From SAT2750 sp964476375 (GTDB taxonomy: Bacteria; Planctomycetota; Planctomycetia; Pirellulales; Pirellulaceae): a stretch of 18,564 bases of DNA. Shown piece by piece: positions 1 through 7,232 of the stretch (its first letter is position 1; each line of letters starts with the position of its first letter). The stretch lies in NCBI GenBank assembly GCA_964476375.1, contig CAYYZW010000176.1, forward strand, positions 1 through 18,564, given 5' to 3'. Both the position numbers and the translations under genes were made by a program. Below the pieces are notes generated by a model. That model was not told the DNA's origin. It did no database searches and worked only from the letters and a program-made list of their open reading frames with translations.

Positions 1-15
1 GCTTCCTTCCATCAT

Positions 16-2205
16 TCAGTTCCCCTTCCCGTCCGCGGCTGTCACATGGTCCATGGAGAATTCCATGGCTGCATCTTTCCAGTGCGCGCGATTGGCATTT
101 GCCTTCAAATGAACCAGTGGCCGTCTGGAAGATATCCAGCCCTCGGGCCTGTCGAGACGATAGGGGATTGCTTCACGGCGGCGGGCCAGTGTGGCGGGGC
201 CCCGCACGAGCACACCGGAGAGGACGAGCTCGGGTAGGCGTTGTTCATCATCTGCGCTGGGGAGGATCTCCCGTCCTGGAGCTGGTGGAGCCCAGTCGAA
301 AATAGCGACATCCTCACTGGCGGCCATCGGTTCCATGTCGAGCGGCGGATTCACACTGACGGTGCAGCCACCAAGGGTGATGGCGTTGATGTCGTGCAGT
401 TCAAAGAATGACCAGTGTTGGCGGTGGAAAACAGGCAGGTCCATTTTCAGATGAACGTTTTCCAGGCGAACGGTACCGCCGTGGACACGAATCATCGTGG
501 GAGTCTGGGATGTGGCGTCCTCCTCGCCCGGCGCAAAGACCAGTGTCGCCATGGAATTGGCGGAGCCGCGTATTGTCAGCCTGGGGACCGTGCGATTGGA
601 GAGTTGCAGGTCAAAGGGGCGTGCCAGGATGGTATCCCCCTTTCGGATCACAATCGTCGTGATGGCAAGATCCCTCTCAAGTTCCAGGATGGCCTCTTCA
701 AAAGTGGAGACGGTGGCCGTGTTCTCCGGGATGGGAGCGGTCAGGGTGCCACCCACCAGTGTTCGTTCCGCGATCTGCGTGGTGGCCTCCTCGTCGCCAG
801 GAGCCGGGTTGGCGGGCAGGTCCGTCTCCGGAGCCGAAACCGGGTCGGGCGGTATTGTGTCCCTCTCCCCATCTCCCATATCCGAAGGGCTCTCGCCGTC
901 GGGAAGGAGAGGGGCGTCTCCCGGTCCCTCCCCTGGGTCAGGATCCTCTGGGATGTTGTCAGGGAGATTCTGGTCATCGGGATTGTCGGCCGAGCCTGGG
1001 TCATATTCCGTCTTGAAAAAAGCAGGTTCCCGGGTGCTGCCCCGGGAAGAGGGGCGGGACCACCGTTCCAGTACCAGGGCCGTGACGATCAACAGCAGGG
1101 CGGGAACGAGCCAGGGAAGATGACGTGCCCAGCCCTGTCCCGGCGAACCAGGAGCTGCCCAGACCGTGCCGCGACCTGCCGCCGGAAGTCCCAGGCGTTC
1201 AGCAGCGACAAGCAGTTCCCCAATCAATTCGGCGGGTGACTGGTAGCGGTCATCCGGGCTCTTTGCCAGCAGCCGGTCAAGGATGCGCGCCACCGAGTCG
1301 TCGATGTCATCCCGGTAAAGACGGGGGTCAGGGGGTGTGTCACTGCTGTGGCTCAGTAATTTTTGCAGGACCGTTCCCTCCGGGAACGGGGGGCCGCCGG
1401 TGAGCATGTAGTAGAAGGTGCAGCCGAGAGAATAAAGGTCGCTGCGGACATCCGTGTTGCGAGGGTCGCGGGCCTGTTCCGGGGAAATGTAATCAAAGGT
1501 GCCGAGCGTGACTCCGCTTGCCGTCACGTCCGCGGAATCCGATTCAACATGATGCAGGCGGGCCAGGCCCATGTCCACCAGCTTGGCATGACCATCGGGG
1601 TTGACAAGTACGTTGGAGGGCTTGATGTCGCGGTGAATCACATCCCGCTGGTGGGCATGTTCAAGGGCGTCGGCAATCTGGATGACATAAGAAAACGCTT
1701 CGTCCAGGCCAAGGGGCCCCTTGTGGCGGACGAGGTCGCGAATATTCACGCCCTCGATGAACTCGAAAACGATGAAATGCCAACCGTCGTCTTCCCCGAC
1801 ATAGTAAACACGTGCAATATTGTCATGGTCGAGCCGGGCGGCACTCTGTGCCTCGTTCTTGAAGCGACGCAGGCTCTCTTCATCTTTCTGGTTCTGGGAA
1901 AGCACCTTGACGGCGACCGTGCGGTTCAGTTTCGTGTCGGTGGCCCGGAAGACAGACCCCATTCCACCCCCACCGACAAATTCCTCGAGGATAAAATAAT
2001 CGAGCCGTCGGCCTTCCAGCGAGCGGCCGATCTGCTGGGGATTCTGCGGGCGCGGAAAGGGGGCGTCCGGAAGGGGCTGCTGGGAAGAAATGACGGTCTT
2101 TTCATCGTCCAATCGGCCCGGAGACTGCTGGCCTGGCGAGGCGGACCCGGAATCCGAGGATTCCTGGTCTTCTGCCGGCTGGTCAGGGTGTAGTTGATCG
2201 GTCAT
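16..2205 (-). CDS. Transmembrane Ser/Thr protein kinase with repeat-rich extracytoplasmic domain
   Basis: This 729-residue protein is a Hanks-type (PknB-like) Ser/Thr kinase. Seen in the sequence: a Gln/Pro-rich N-terminus (1-65); a kinase domain at about 70-335 with glycine loop GGGGMG (78-83), VAVK lysine K100, a helix-C glutamate near E118, HRDIKPSN (191-198, catalytic D193), DMG in place of DFG (211-213) and SPEQ (241-244); one membrane segment at about 362-380; an acidic Pro/Asp/Glu-rich linker (400-475); and a beta-rich C-terminal region (480-729) with short strand-turn units that looks like a right-handed beta-helix. The kinase should face the cytoplasm and the C-terminal region the periplasm. 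The ATG at 2205 is preceded only by a weak GAAG-type ribosome site. A promoter and a structured leader lie upstream. The substrate is unknown. The C-terminus ends abruptly after a strand-like segment, so a lost tail cannot be excluded. The kinase call is very secure; the beta-helix is inference. Confidence 0.95.
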   Translation of the reverse strand: MTDQLHPDQPAEDQESSDSGSASPGQQSPGRLDDEKTVISSQQPLPDAPFPRPQNPQQIGRSLEGRRLDYFILEEFVGGGGMGSVFRATDTKLNRTVAVKVLSQNQKDEESLRRFKNEAQSAARLDHDNIARVYYVGEDDGWHFIVFEFIEGVNIRDLVRHKGPLGLDEAFSYVIQIADALEHAHQRDVIHRDIKPSNVLVNPDGHAKLVDMGLARLHHVESDSADVTASGVTLGTFDYISPEQARDPRNTDVRSDLYSLGCTFYYMLTGGPPFPEGTVLQKLLSHSSDTPPDPRLYRDDIDDSVARILDRLLAKSPDDRYQSPAELIGELLVAAERLGLPAAGRGTVWAAPGSPGQGWARHLPWLVPALLLIVTALVLERWSRPSSRGSTREPAFFKTEYDPGSADNPDDQNLPDNIPEDPDPGEGPGDAPLLPDGESPSDMGDGERDTIPPDPVSAPETDLPANPAPGDEEATTQIAERTLVGGTLTAPIPENTATVSTFEEAILELERDLAITTIVIRKGDTILARPFDLQLSNRTVPRLTIRGSANSMATLVFAPGEEDATSQTPTMIRVHGGTVRLENVHLKMDLPVFHRQHWSFFELHDINAITLGGCTVSVNPPLDMEPMAASEDVAIFDWAPPAPGREILPSADDEQRLPELVLSGVLVRGPATLARRREAIPYRLDRPEGWISSRRPLVHLKANANRAHWKDAAMEFSMDHVTAADGKGN

Positions 2206-2268
2206 GGTCGATTTCTGCTTCGCCCGCCCGCGTTGCCTGGGAGGACACGCCCTTGGTCGAACCCGCTA

Positions 2269-2292
2269 TTCCCCCGTCACGAGCCGGGGGAA
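2269..2292 (-). repeat. GC-rich perfect hairpin in kinase leader
   Basis: The arms TTCCCCCG (2269-2276) and CGGGGGAA (2285-2292) are perfectly complementary over 8 bases around an 8-base loop. On the minus strand the hairpin would lie about 63 bases upstream of the kinase ATG, inside the predicted leader RNA. No T run follows it on the minus strand, so it does not look like a terminator there. A role in translation or mRNA stability is inference. Confidence 0.5.
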
Positions 2293-2310
2293 GATGTTTT
2301 GAACTGCAAT

Positions 2311-2350
2311 AAAAAAGATGGGATACGTAAGTCGCCGCAGGATTACGTAT
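2311..2350 (-). promoter_or_regulatory. Inverted repeat ATACGTAA-N12-TTACGTAT with T6 run: operator or attenuator candidate
   Basis: A perfect 8-base inverted repeat has arms at 2323-2330 and 2343-2350, 20 bases centre to centre, about two helical turns. That spacing suits a dimeric DNA-binding protein. Read on the minus strand, the second arm is followed after 6 bases by TTTTTT (2311-2316), so an attenuator-like hairpin is the alternative. It lies about 35-60 bases downstream of the predicted kinase transcription start. The stem is AT-rich and the T run is offset, so terminator strength would be modest. Confidence 0.45.
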
Positions 2351-2391
2351 GATCGGTATGTGGAGCCCGAGCTTGCCCCAGGTCACCTTTC

Positions 2392-2419
2392 ATTCTAGTT
2401 TCAGGTGGTGAATCGTCAA
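2392..2419 (-). promoter_or_regulatory. Predicted sigma70-type promoter for the Ser/Thr kinase
   Basis: On the minus strand a -35 TTGACG (2414-2419) is followed after 16 bases by a -10 TAGAAT (2392-2397); each matches the bacterial consensus at 5 of 6 positions. Transcription would start near 2385, leaving a leader of roughly 180 bases before the kinase ATG at 2205. Confidence 0.6.
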
Positions 2420-2523
2420 ACGAGAATTTGGCATACAGGGGATAGCGGCCGCGGCAGCGAGAATGGGATGGATTCCGGGCACTCCATGTCGGAGGACGAG
2501 ACCGGTGTATGCAGGTGACTGTC

Positions 2524-2532
2524 AAGAAAGGA
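2524..2532 (+). promoter_or_regulatory. Ribosome binding site deciding the sulfatase start
   Basis: AAGAAAGGA ends 7 bases before the ATG at 2540. The in-frame TTG codons at 2534 and 2537 would lie too close to it, so the ATG at 2540 is preferred. Confidence 0.6.
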
Positions 2533-2539
2533 ATTGTTG

Positions 2540-3949
2540 ATGATGGGTTGTATTTCCAGGCCAATTTCCAGCCTCTCCGGAACGTTTTGTCGACTGGTGA
2601 GCCTGGTTCTGCCAGTCATCTTCTTTGCGTCAGCTAGACAGTTGGTGTCTGCCGAGGCTCCCCCCAATGTGGTGGTGATCCTGGCCGATGATCTTGGTTA
2701 TGGCGACCTGGGCAGTTACGGCGCCATGGACCTGAAATCACCCCATATTGATGACCTGGTCCGGCGGGGAATGAAGTTCACGAACTTTTATGCCAACTGC
2801 CCGGTCTGTTCTCCAACGAGGGCGTCGCTGCTCACGGGCCGTTACCCGGAACTGGTTGGGGTCCCCGGCGTGATCCGAACTTTCCCGGAGAACAACTGGG
2901 GAGAGTTGTCTTCGGATGCGGTTCTCCTTCCCAGCCTGCTGGACCGGGCGGGTTACCATTCTGCCATCATCGGAAAATGGCACCTTGGCCTGGAGGCGCC
3001 CAACCGGCCCACCGACCGCGGTTTTGACCTGTTTCACGGGTATCTCGGGGACATGATGGATGACTATTACAACCACCGTCGGCATGGCATCAACTACATG
3101 CGGCATGGAACGACGGAGATTGACCCGCAAGGTCATGCCACGGACCTGTTTACGCGATGGGCATGTGACTACCTCCGTAGTCGGCAGGGAAAGAAAACTC
3201 CCTTCTTTCTCTACCTGGCCTACAACGCCCCCCACACCCCGATCCAGCCTCCGGAGGATTGGGTCAAGCGAGTTGTCGATCGACAGCCTGGGATTGATCC
3301 CAGGCGGGCGAGACTGGTGGCGTTGATCGAGCACATGGATGATGGCATCGGACAGGTCATGAAGACACTTTCCGAGACCGGTATGGCGGCGGACACACTT
3401 GTGGTTTTCACCTCCGATAATGGCGGGCAGTTGTCCGTCAAGGCAAGCAACGGCCCGCTGCGAGACGGGAAGCAGAGTATGTATGAAGGGGGGCTCAAGG
3501 TACCGGCCTGTGCCGTCTGGCCTGAAAAGATTGCTGCTGGGAGCCATTCTGATCGACTGGCCCTCACGATGGACCTCTTCGCCACGATCTGTGAAACGGC
3601 GGGGGTGCGGATCAAGCACACGATCGACGGCGAGAGCATTCTCCCCACGCTGCGTGGACAGTCCCAGCCGGCTTCGGGACGGGACCTGTTTTTTCATCGC
3701 CGGGAAGGCGGCGAGCGTTACGGTGGCTTGACGATCCATGCCATCCGTCGTGGTGACTGGAAGCTGCTGCAGAACAGCCCTTTTGCACCGATGGAACTCT
3801 ACAATCTCGACAAGGACCCGGGCGAAGAGAATGACCTGGCGACCGAGAACCGAAAGGTCTACCGGGAAATGCTTTCCGCTCTGCGGGTCCAGTTTCAGCG
3901 AGGCGGGGCAGTTCCCTGGCAGCGGCCCTCCCGGCGCGATGGGAAATGA
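2540..3949 (+). CDS. Secreted formylglycine-dependent sulfatase
   Basis: This 469-residue type I sulfatase of the alkaline phosphatase superfamily should hydrolyse sulfate esters, probably on polysaccharides outside the cytoplasm. Numbered from the ATG at 2540, a signal peptide covers about 1-38 and ends near VSA. The metal-binding ADD (D50, D51) follows, then the cysteine-type modification motif CSPTR (C90 to R94), the conserved GKWHLG (K146, H148), NAPH with H232, SDNGG with D293 and N294, and K320 in GGLKVP. The C-terminal part has the usual LYNLDKDPGEENDL segment. The length is normal and all catalytic landmarks are present. Activity needs a formylglycine-generating enzyme encoded elsewhere. 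The gene is monocistronic: it diverges from the kinase and ends 8 bases from the convergent rsgA. The exact substrate cannot be read from the sequence. Confidence 0.95.
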   Translation: MMGCISRPISSLSGTFCRLVSLVLPVIFFASARQLVSAEAPPNVVVILADDLGYGDLGSYGAMDLKSPHIDDLVRRGMKFTNFYANCPVCSPTRASLLTGRYPELVGVPGVIRTFPENNWGELSSDAVLLPSLLDRAGYHSAIIGKWHLGLEAPNRPTDRGFDLFHGYLGDMMDDYYNHRRHGINYMRHGTTEIDPQGHATDLFTRWACDYLRSRQGKKTPFFLYLAYNAPHTPIQPPEDWVKRVVDRQPGIDPRRARLVALIEHMDDGIGQVMKTLSETGMAADTLVVFTSDNGGQLSVKASNGPLRDGKQSMYEGGLKVPACAVWPEKIAAGSHSDRLALTMDLFATICETAGVRIKHTIDGESILPTLRGQSQPASGRDLFFHRREGGERYGGLTIHAIRRGDWKLLQNSPFAPMELYNLDKDPGEENDLATENRKVYREMLSALRVQFQRGGAVPWQRPSRRDGK

Positions 3950-3957
3950 CCAGCCAC

Positions 3958-5103
3958 TCAGCCCTGGTCCAGTTCCATGATCTGGCAGTAGCTCTCGTAA
4001 CGACGCACATCAAACAGGCCGTCGGCGACGCCGTTCTTGACGGCACAGCGCCTCTCGTGCGTGTGGGTGCAATCGGGAAACTGGCACTGGTTGACCACCG
4101 TCCGAAGATCCCGGAAAAAACCAGAAACCTCCTCGGGGACAACATCCCAGAGCTGAAACTGGCGTATGCCAGGTGTGTCCACGACGTAACCGCCAAAAGC
4201 AAGCGGCAGAAGCTGGGTGGAAGTGGTCGTGTGCTGTCCCTTCTGCGTGTCCTGGCTTACCACGTTCACTTTTCGGTCCAGCTCAGGAGCAATCCTATTC
4301 AGGAGCGAGGATTTTCCCACACCGGATTGCCCCGCCAGGACCGTTTCGCGGCCGGAAAGGCAATTCTGGAGTAACCGGCACCCGCGTCCGGTTTCCGCCG
4401 AGACGAGAAGGACGTGGTAACCAAGCTGGGAATAACTTCCGGCAAGTGGCTGAAGTTCCGATGCATCGACAAGGTCCACCTTGTTAATGCAAATCACCGG
4501 CTGGATCTGTGCTTTTTCAGCACTGATAATCATGCGATCCACCAGGTTCGGCTTCAGTTCCGGCTCGGCAGCACTTGTCACGATCAGCAGCTGGTCGACG
4601 TTGGACACGATAACATGCTGCTGCCCCCGGCTGGTTCGGCTGATAATACCCCGTCGAGGCTCCACGCGGACGATGGTTCCCTCGCTGTCGGACCTGGTTT
4701 CGAACAGCACATGGTCACCGGTCACCAGGACATTTCGCTGGTCGGTGGCGAGATCCTTGAGCAGGCCGCGGATCGTACACTGGTACTGGGAACCGCCCGC
4801 GGTCTGGACGATGCTATGGCGGCCATGGACGGCCAGCACGCGGCCGGCAGTGCAGAGGGACATGTCCGCCTCCAGCTGGACAGCCAGCCCATCGTCCTCT
4901 CCGGCTTCCCGCGTTCCGATCACGGTGCGGTGCCGGGTTAACTCTCCCTTGCCACTCACTTGTTCCCGGTACTCAGTATCCTCGTCCTGGAACTGGTGTT
5001 GCTGGTAGTCGCGAGTGAGGTCTCCCTTGCGACTGCGGCCCTGGTGGTTCTTTTTCAGGCGGGCTCGAATCTTGGAGCCGGGTTTTTCGTCTTTCTTGGC
5101 CAT
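3958..5103 (-). CDS. rsgA: Ribosome small subunit-dependent GTPase RsgA
   Basis: This 381-residue protein matches RsgA (YjeQ), a circularly permuted GTPase that acts in late 30S subunit maturation. Seen: an OB-fold-like region at about 85-150; G4 NKVD (207-210); G5 SAETG (235-239); Walker A/G1 GQSGVGKSS (258-266); the G2 threonine region QHTTT (290-294); G3 DTPG (309-312); and a C-terminal zinc knuckle with C340, C345, H347 and C353. The G4-G5-G1-G2-G3 order is diagnostic. It carries an unusually long charged N-terminal extension of about 80 residues in which KGDLTR (26-31) and KGELTR (52-57) form an internal repeat. The ATG at 5103 lies 12 bases after the ftsH stop, so the two genes are probably co-transcribed and perhaps translationally coupled. 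It converges on the sulfatase. Confidence 0.95.
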   Translation of the reverse strand: MAKKDEKPGSKIRARLKKNHQGRSRKGDLTRDYQQHQFQDEDTEYREQVSGKGELTRHRTVIGTREAGEDDGLAVQLEADMSLCTAGRVLAVHGRHSIVQTAGGSQYQCTIRGLLKDLATDQRNVLVTGDHVLFETRSDSEGTIVRVEPRRGIISRTSRGQQHVIVSNVDQLLIVTSAAEPELKPNLVDRMIISAEKAQIQPVICINKVDLVDASELQPLAGSYSQLGYHVLLVSAETGRGCRLLQNCLSGRETVLAGQSGVGKSSLLNRIAPELDRKVNVVSQDTQKGQHTTTSTQLLPLAFGGYVVDTPGIRQFQLWDVVPEEVSGFFRDLRTVVNQCQFPDCTHTHERRCAVKNGVADGLFDVRRYESYCQIMELDQG

Positions 5104-5115
5104 GGATGGAATCCG

Positions 5116-7122
5116 CTACTGGTCCGATTCGAAGTCGACTGGCGTGCGTCCTGCCTTGCGTCCTTCCACATCGGGTGTCGGTTCCGTCGGCGTGGAGGTC
5201 GCCGGGGAGAGTGGTTCCGGGTCATCGTGCTCCTCGTCAATAGGATGGACCGAGGGGCCGATCAACTCGATCAGTTCCGCTTCATCAAGTTCCTCGTTCT
5301 CCAGCAGGTTGCGAGTTACTTTTTCCAGGTCGTCCCGTTTCTCCTCGAGCAATGAAAGTGCCCGTGCTGCCGCATCATTTAATATGGTCGTGACCTCGGC
5401 ATCAATCAGCTCCATCGTGTGTTCACTGAACTGCCGTTGTTCATGAATCTCGCGACCAAGGAACGGGTCCTCGTCGGAGAGCTTGTAACTGACCGGTCCC
5501 AGCTTGTCACTCATCCCCCATCGGGTGACCATCCTCCGGGCCAGCCCGGTTGCTCGTTCCAGGTCATTTTCAGCACCCACGGTGGTTTCATCATAAATAA
5601 GAAGTTCTGCCGCGCGCCCACCAAGAAGGACGACCAGGTGGTCCCGCAACTGTTTTTCCGCCATGCTGATGCGATCCTCCGAGGGGAGCATCTGGGTGGA
5701 GCCCAGCGATCGCCCCCGTGGAATAATAGTGACCTTGTGGACGCGGTCGGCGCCGGGCAGGTACCAGGAGGCAAGCGTGTGGCCCGCCTCGTGGTAGGCG
5801 GTCTTTTCCTTGTCCTCCTCCTTGAGGATCTCCTCGCGTTTGGCGCCCATGATGATCTTGTCACGGGCGTAGTCGAAATCCTCCATCTCCACGCGGGTCT
5901 TGTCATTGCGGGCAGCCCAGAGAGCGGATTCGTTCACCATGTTCCGTATGTCCGCACCGGTGAATCCGACCGTGGAGGCTGCAAGGCGTCCGAGGTCGAC
6001 ATCGTCGGCGAGGGGGACATTCCTGACGTGAACTTTAAAGATGGCCTTGCGGCCACGCTGCGTGGGGCGATCCACTGTCACGTGTCGATCAAAACGGCCC
6101 GGCCGGAGGAGGGCCGGGTCAAGGACGTCAGGCCGGTTCGTGGCAGCGATCACGATCGTCGAGTCACCCTGGCTGAAACCGTCCATCTCACCGAGGATCT
6201 GGTTGAGCGTCTGTTCGCGTTCATCGTGTCCGCCGCCAAGTCCCGCTCCCCGCTGACGACCGACCGCGTCTATTTCGTCAATAAAAATGATCGCCGGTGC
6301 CTGGTCCTTGGCAGTGCGGAAGAGGTCCCGGACGCGGCTGGCACCGACACCGACAAACATCTGGATAAACTCGGAACCGTTCACGGAAAAGAAGGGGACC
6401 CCGGCTTCCCCGGCGACCGCCCTGGCCAGCAGGGTCTTCCCGGTTCCCGGTGGGCCGTTGAGTAGAACTCCTTTTGGAACCTGGCCACCGAGTTTCTCAA
6501 ATTTTTCGGGGAACTTGAGGAATTCCACGATCTCCTGCAGGTCGGCCTTGGCGGCAATCAGGCCGGCGACATCCTTGAAGGTGATCTGTCTTTCGGTGGC
6601 ATCGTACTGGACCGCCGGGCTCTTGCTGAAACCGGAAAGGAAGCCACCTCCCATCATCTGTTCATTGCGGCGGCGGTACGAGATCCAGAAGAAGAACAGG
6701 ATGATCAGGGGAAAGAGGATGGCGAAGGTCAACAGCATCGAGGAGGTGTTGTCCGGCGGCTTGAAAGCGTGGGGAACATTATGCTGGGCCAGTAATTCCT
6801 CGATTTCCTTTATTGCCTGGTCGCTTGCCGGCAGGTCGGTCCGGAATCGTTCTCCCAGGGCTTCAGGGTTCTCCAGTCCTTTCTTTCCTTCCGGTTTGTA
6901 CCAACCGTGGGCTTCAAGCGGGTAAATTTCGACGCGGGCAATTCGCTTCTCGGCGATATGCTTTTTGAAAACCGGGTAATCGACCAGCTTGGCGGAATTA
7001 CGACTGACATAAAAAGTGGCACCAATGATCAAGAGCAGGATGATGAACAACCACATCCGACCTCCCTCACGGCGCGGTGTCTCGCCTGGGGCTGGTTTCT
7101 TGTTTTCGGGTGGCATCGACAT
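5116..7122 (-). CDS. ftsH: ATP-dependent zinc metalloprotease FtsH
   Basis: This 668-residue membrane AAA+ protease degrades unassembled membrane proteins and short-lived regulators. Seen: membrane segments at about 23-40 and 127-148 flanking a periplasmic domain; an AAA module with Walker A GPPGTGKT (223-230), Walker B IIFIDEID (278-285), pore-loop FVGVG (256-260) and second region of homology ATNRPDVLDPALLRPGRFDR (327-346); and an M41 protease domain with HEAGH (444-448) and the third zinc ligand D520 in AENDLERAT. The acidic, Pro/Thr-rich tail after 625 is lineage-specific. AGGA (7132-7135) lies 9 bases before the ATG at 7122, supporting that start over the ATG two codons later. A TAGAAT -10-like sequence (7165-7170) lies upstream with a poor -35. 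It is followed by rsgA after 12 bases. Confidence 0.97.
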   Translation of the reverse strand: MSMPPENKKPAPGETPRREGGRMWLFIILLLIIGATFYVSRNSAKLVDYPVFKKHIAEKRIARVEIYPLEAHGWYKPEGKKGLENPEALGERFRTDLPASDQAIKEIEELLAQHNVPHAFKPPDNTSSMLLTFAILFPLIILFFFWISYRRRNEQMMGGGFLSGFSKSPAVQYDATERQITFKDVAGLIAAKADLQEIVEFLKFPEKFEKLGGQVPKGVLLNGPPGTGKTLLARAVAGEAGVPFFSVNGSEFIQMFVGVGASRVRDLFRTAKDQAPAIIFIDEIDAVGRQRGAGLGGGHDEREQTLNQILGEMDGFSQGDSTIVIAATNRPDVLDPALLRPGRFDRHVTVDRPTQRGRKAIFKVHVRNVPLADDVDLGRLAASTVGFTGADIRNMVNESALWAARNDKTRVEMEDFDYARDKIIMGAKREEILKEEDKEKTAYHEAGHTLASWYLPGADRVHKVTIIPRGRSLGSTQMLPSEDRISMAEKQLRDHLVVLLGGRAAELLIYDETTVGAENDLERATGLARRMVTRWGMSDKLGPVSYKLSDEDPFLGREIHEQRQFSEHTMELIDAEVTTILNDAAARALSLLEEKRDDLEKVTRNLLENEELDEAELIELIGPSVHPIDEEHDDPEPLSPATSTPTEPTPDVEGRKAGRTPVDFESDQ

Positions 7123-7232
7123 CGGGACGGATCCTGGGATAGCTGGCGGGCGTTGGTGACTACCATTCTATCTTGGGGATGCCCAGGAAGGAAAGGTGCG
7201 GAAAACGGCGCCACCGGTGCCAGGGAGGTTTT

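Larger units (their letters stand above)
2206..2539. other. Divergent intergenic region between kinase and sulfatase
   Basis: This 334-base stretch has no convincing gene. It holds a good minus-strand promoter for the kinase (2392-2419), an 8-base inverted repeat followed on the minus strand by a T6 run (2311-2350), a second GC-rich 8-base hairpin (2269-2292), and the sulfatase ribosome site at its right end. I could not find a clear plus-strand promoter for the sulfatase. Confidence 0.7.

Noticed and set aside
415..1239. Long plus-strand open frame (274 codons) opposite the kinase
   Set aside because: It is the complement of a clear kinase gene, has low-complexity Arg/Gly-rich content and no domain; GC-rich codon use produces such shadows.
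2738..3739. 333-codon minus-strand open frame opposite the sulfatase
   Set aside because: The sulfatase on the plus strand has every catalytic motif; the antisense product has no recognisable motif or ribosome site.
5419..6465. 348-codon plus-strand open frame opposite ftsH
   Set aside because: Antisense to the conserved AAA and protease domains; no motif of its own.
7185..7225. Hairpin GGCGCC/GGTGCC between the hypothetical gene and ftsH as a terminator
   Set aside because: On the transcribed minus strand the stem has an A-C mismatch and a 3-base loop, with only a short T run; too weak to call.
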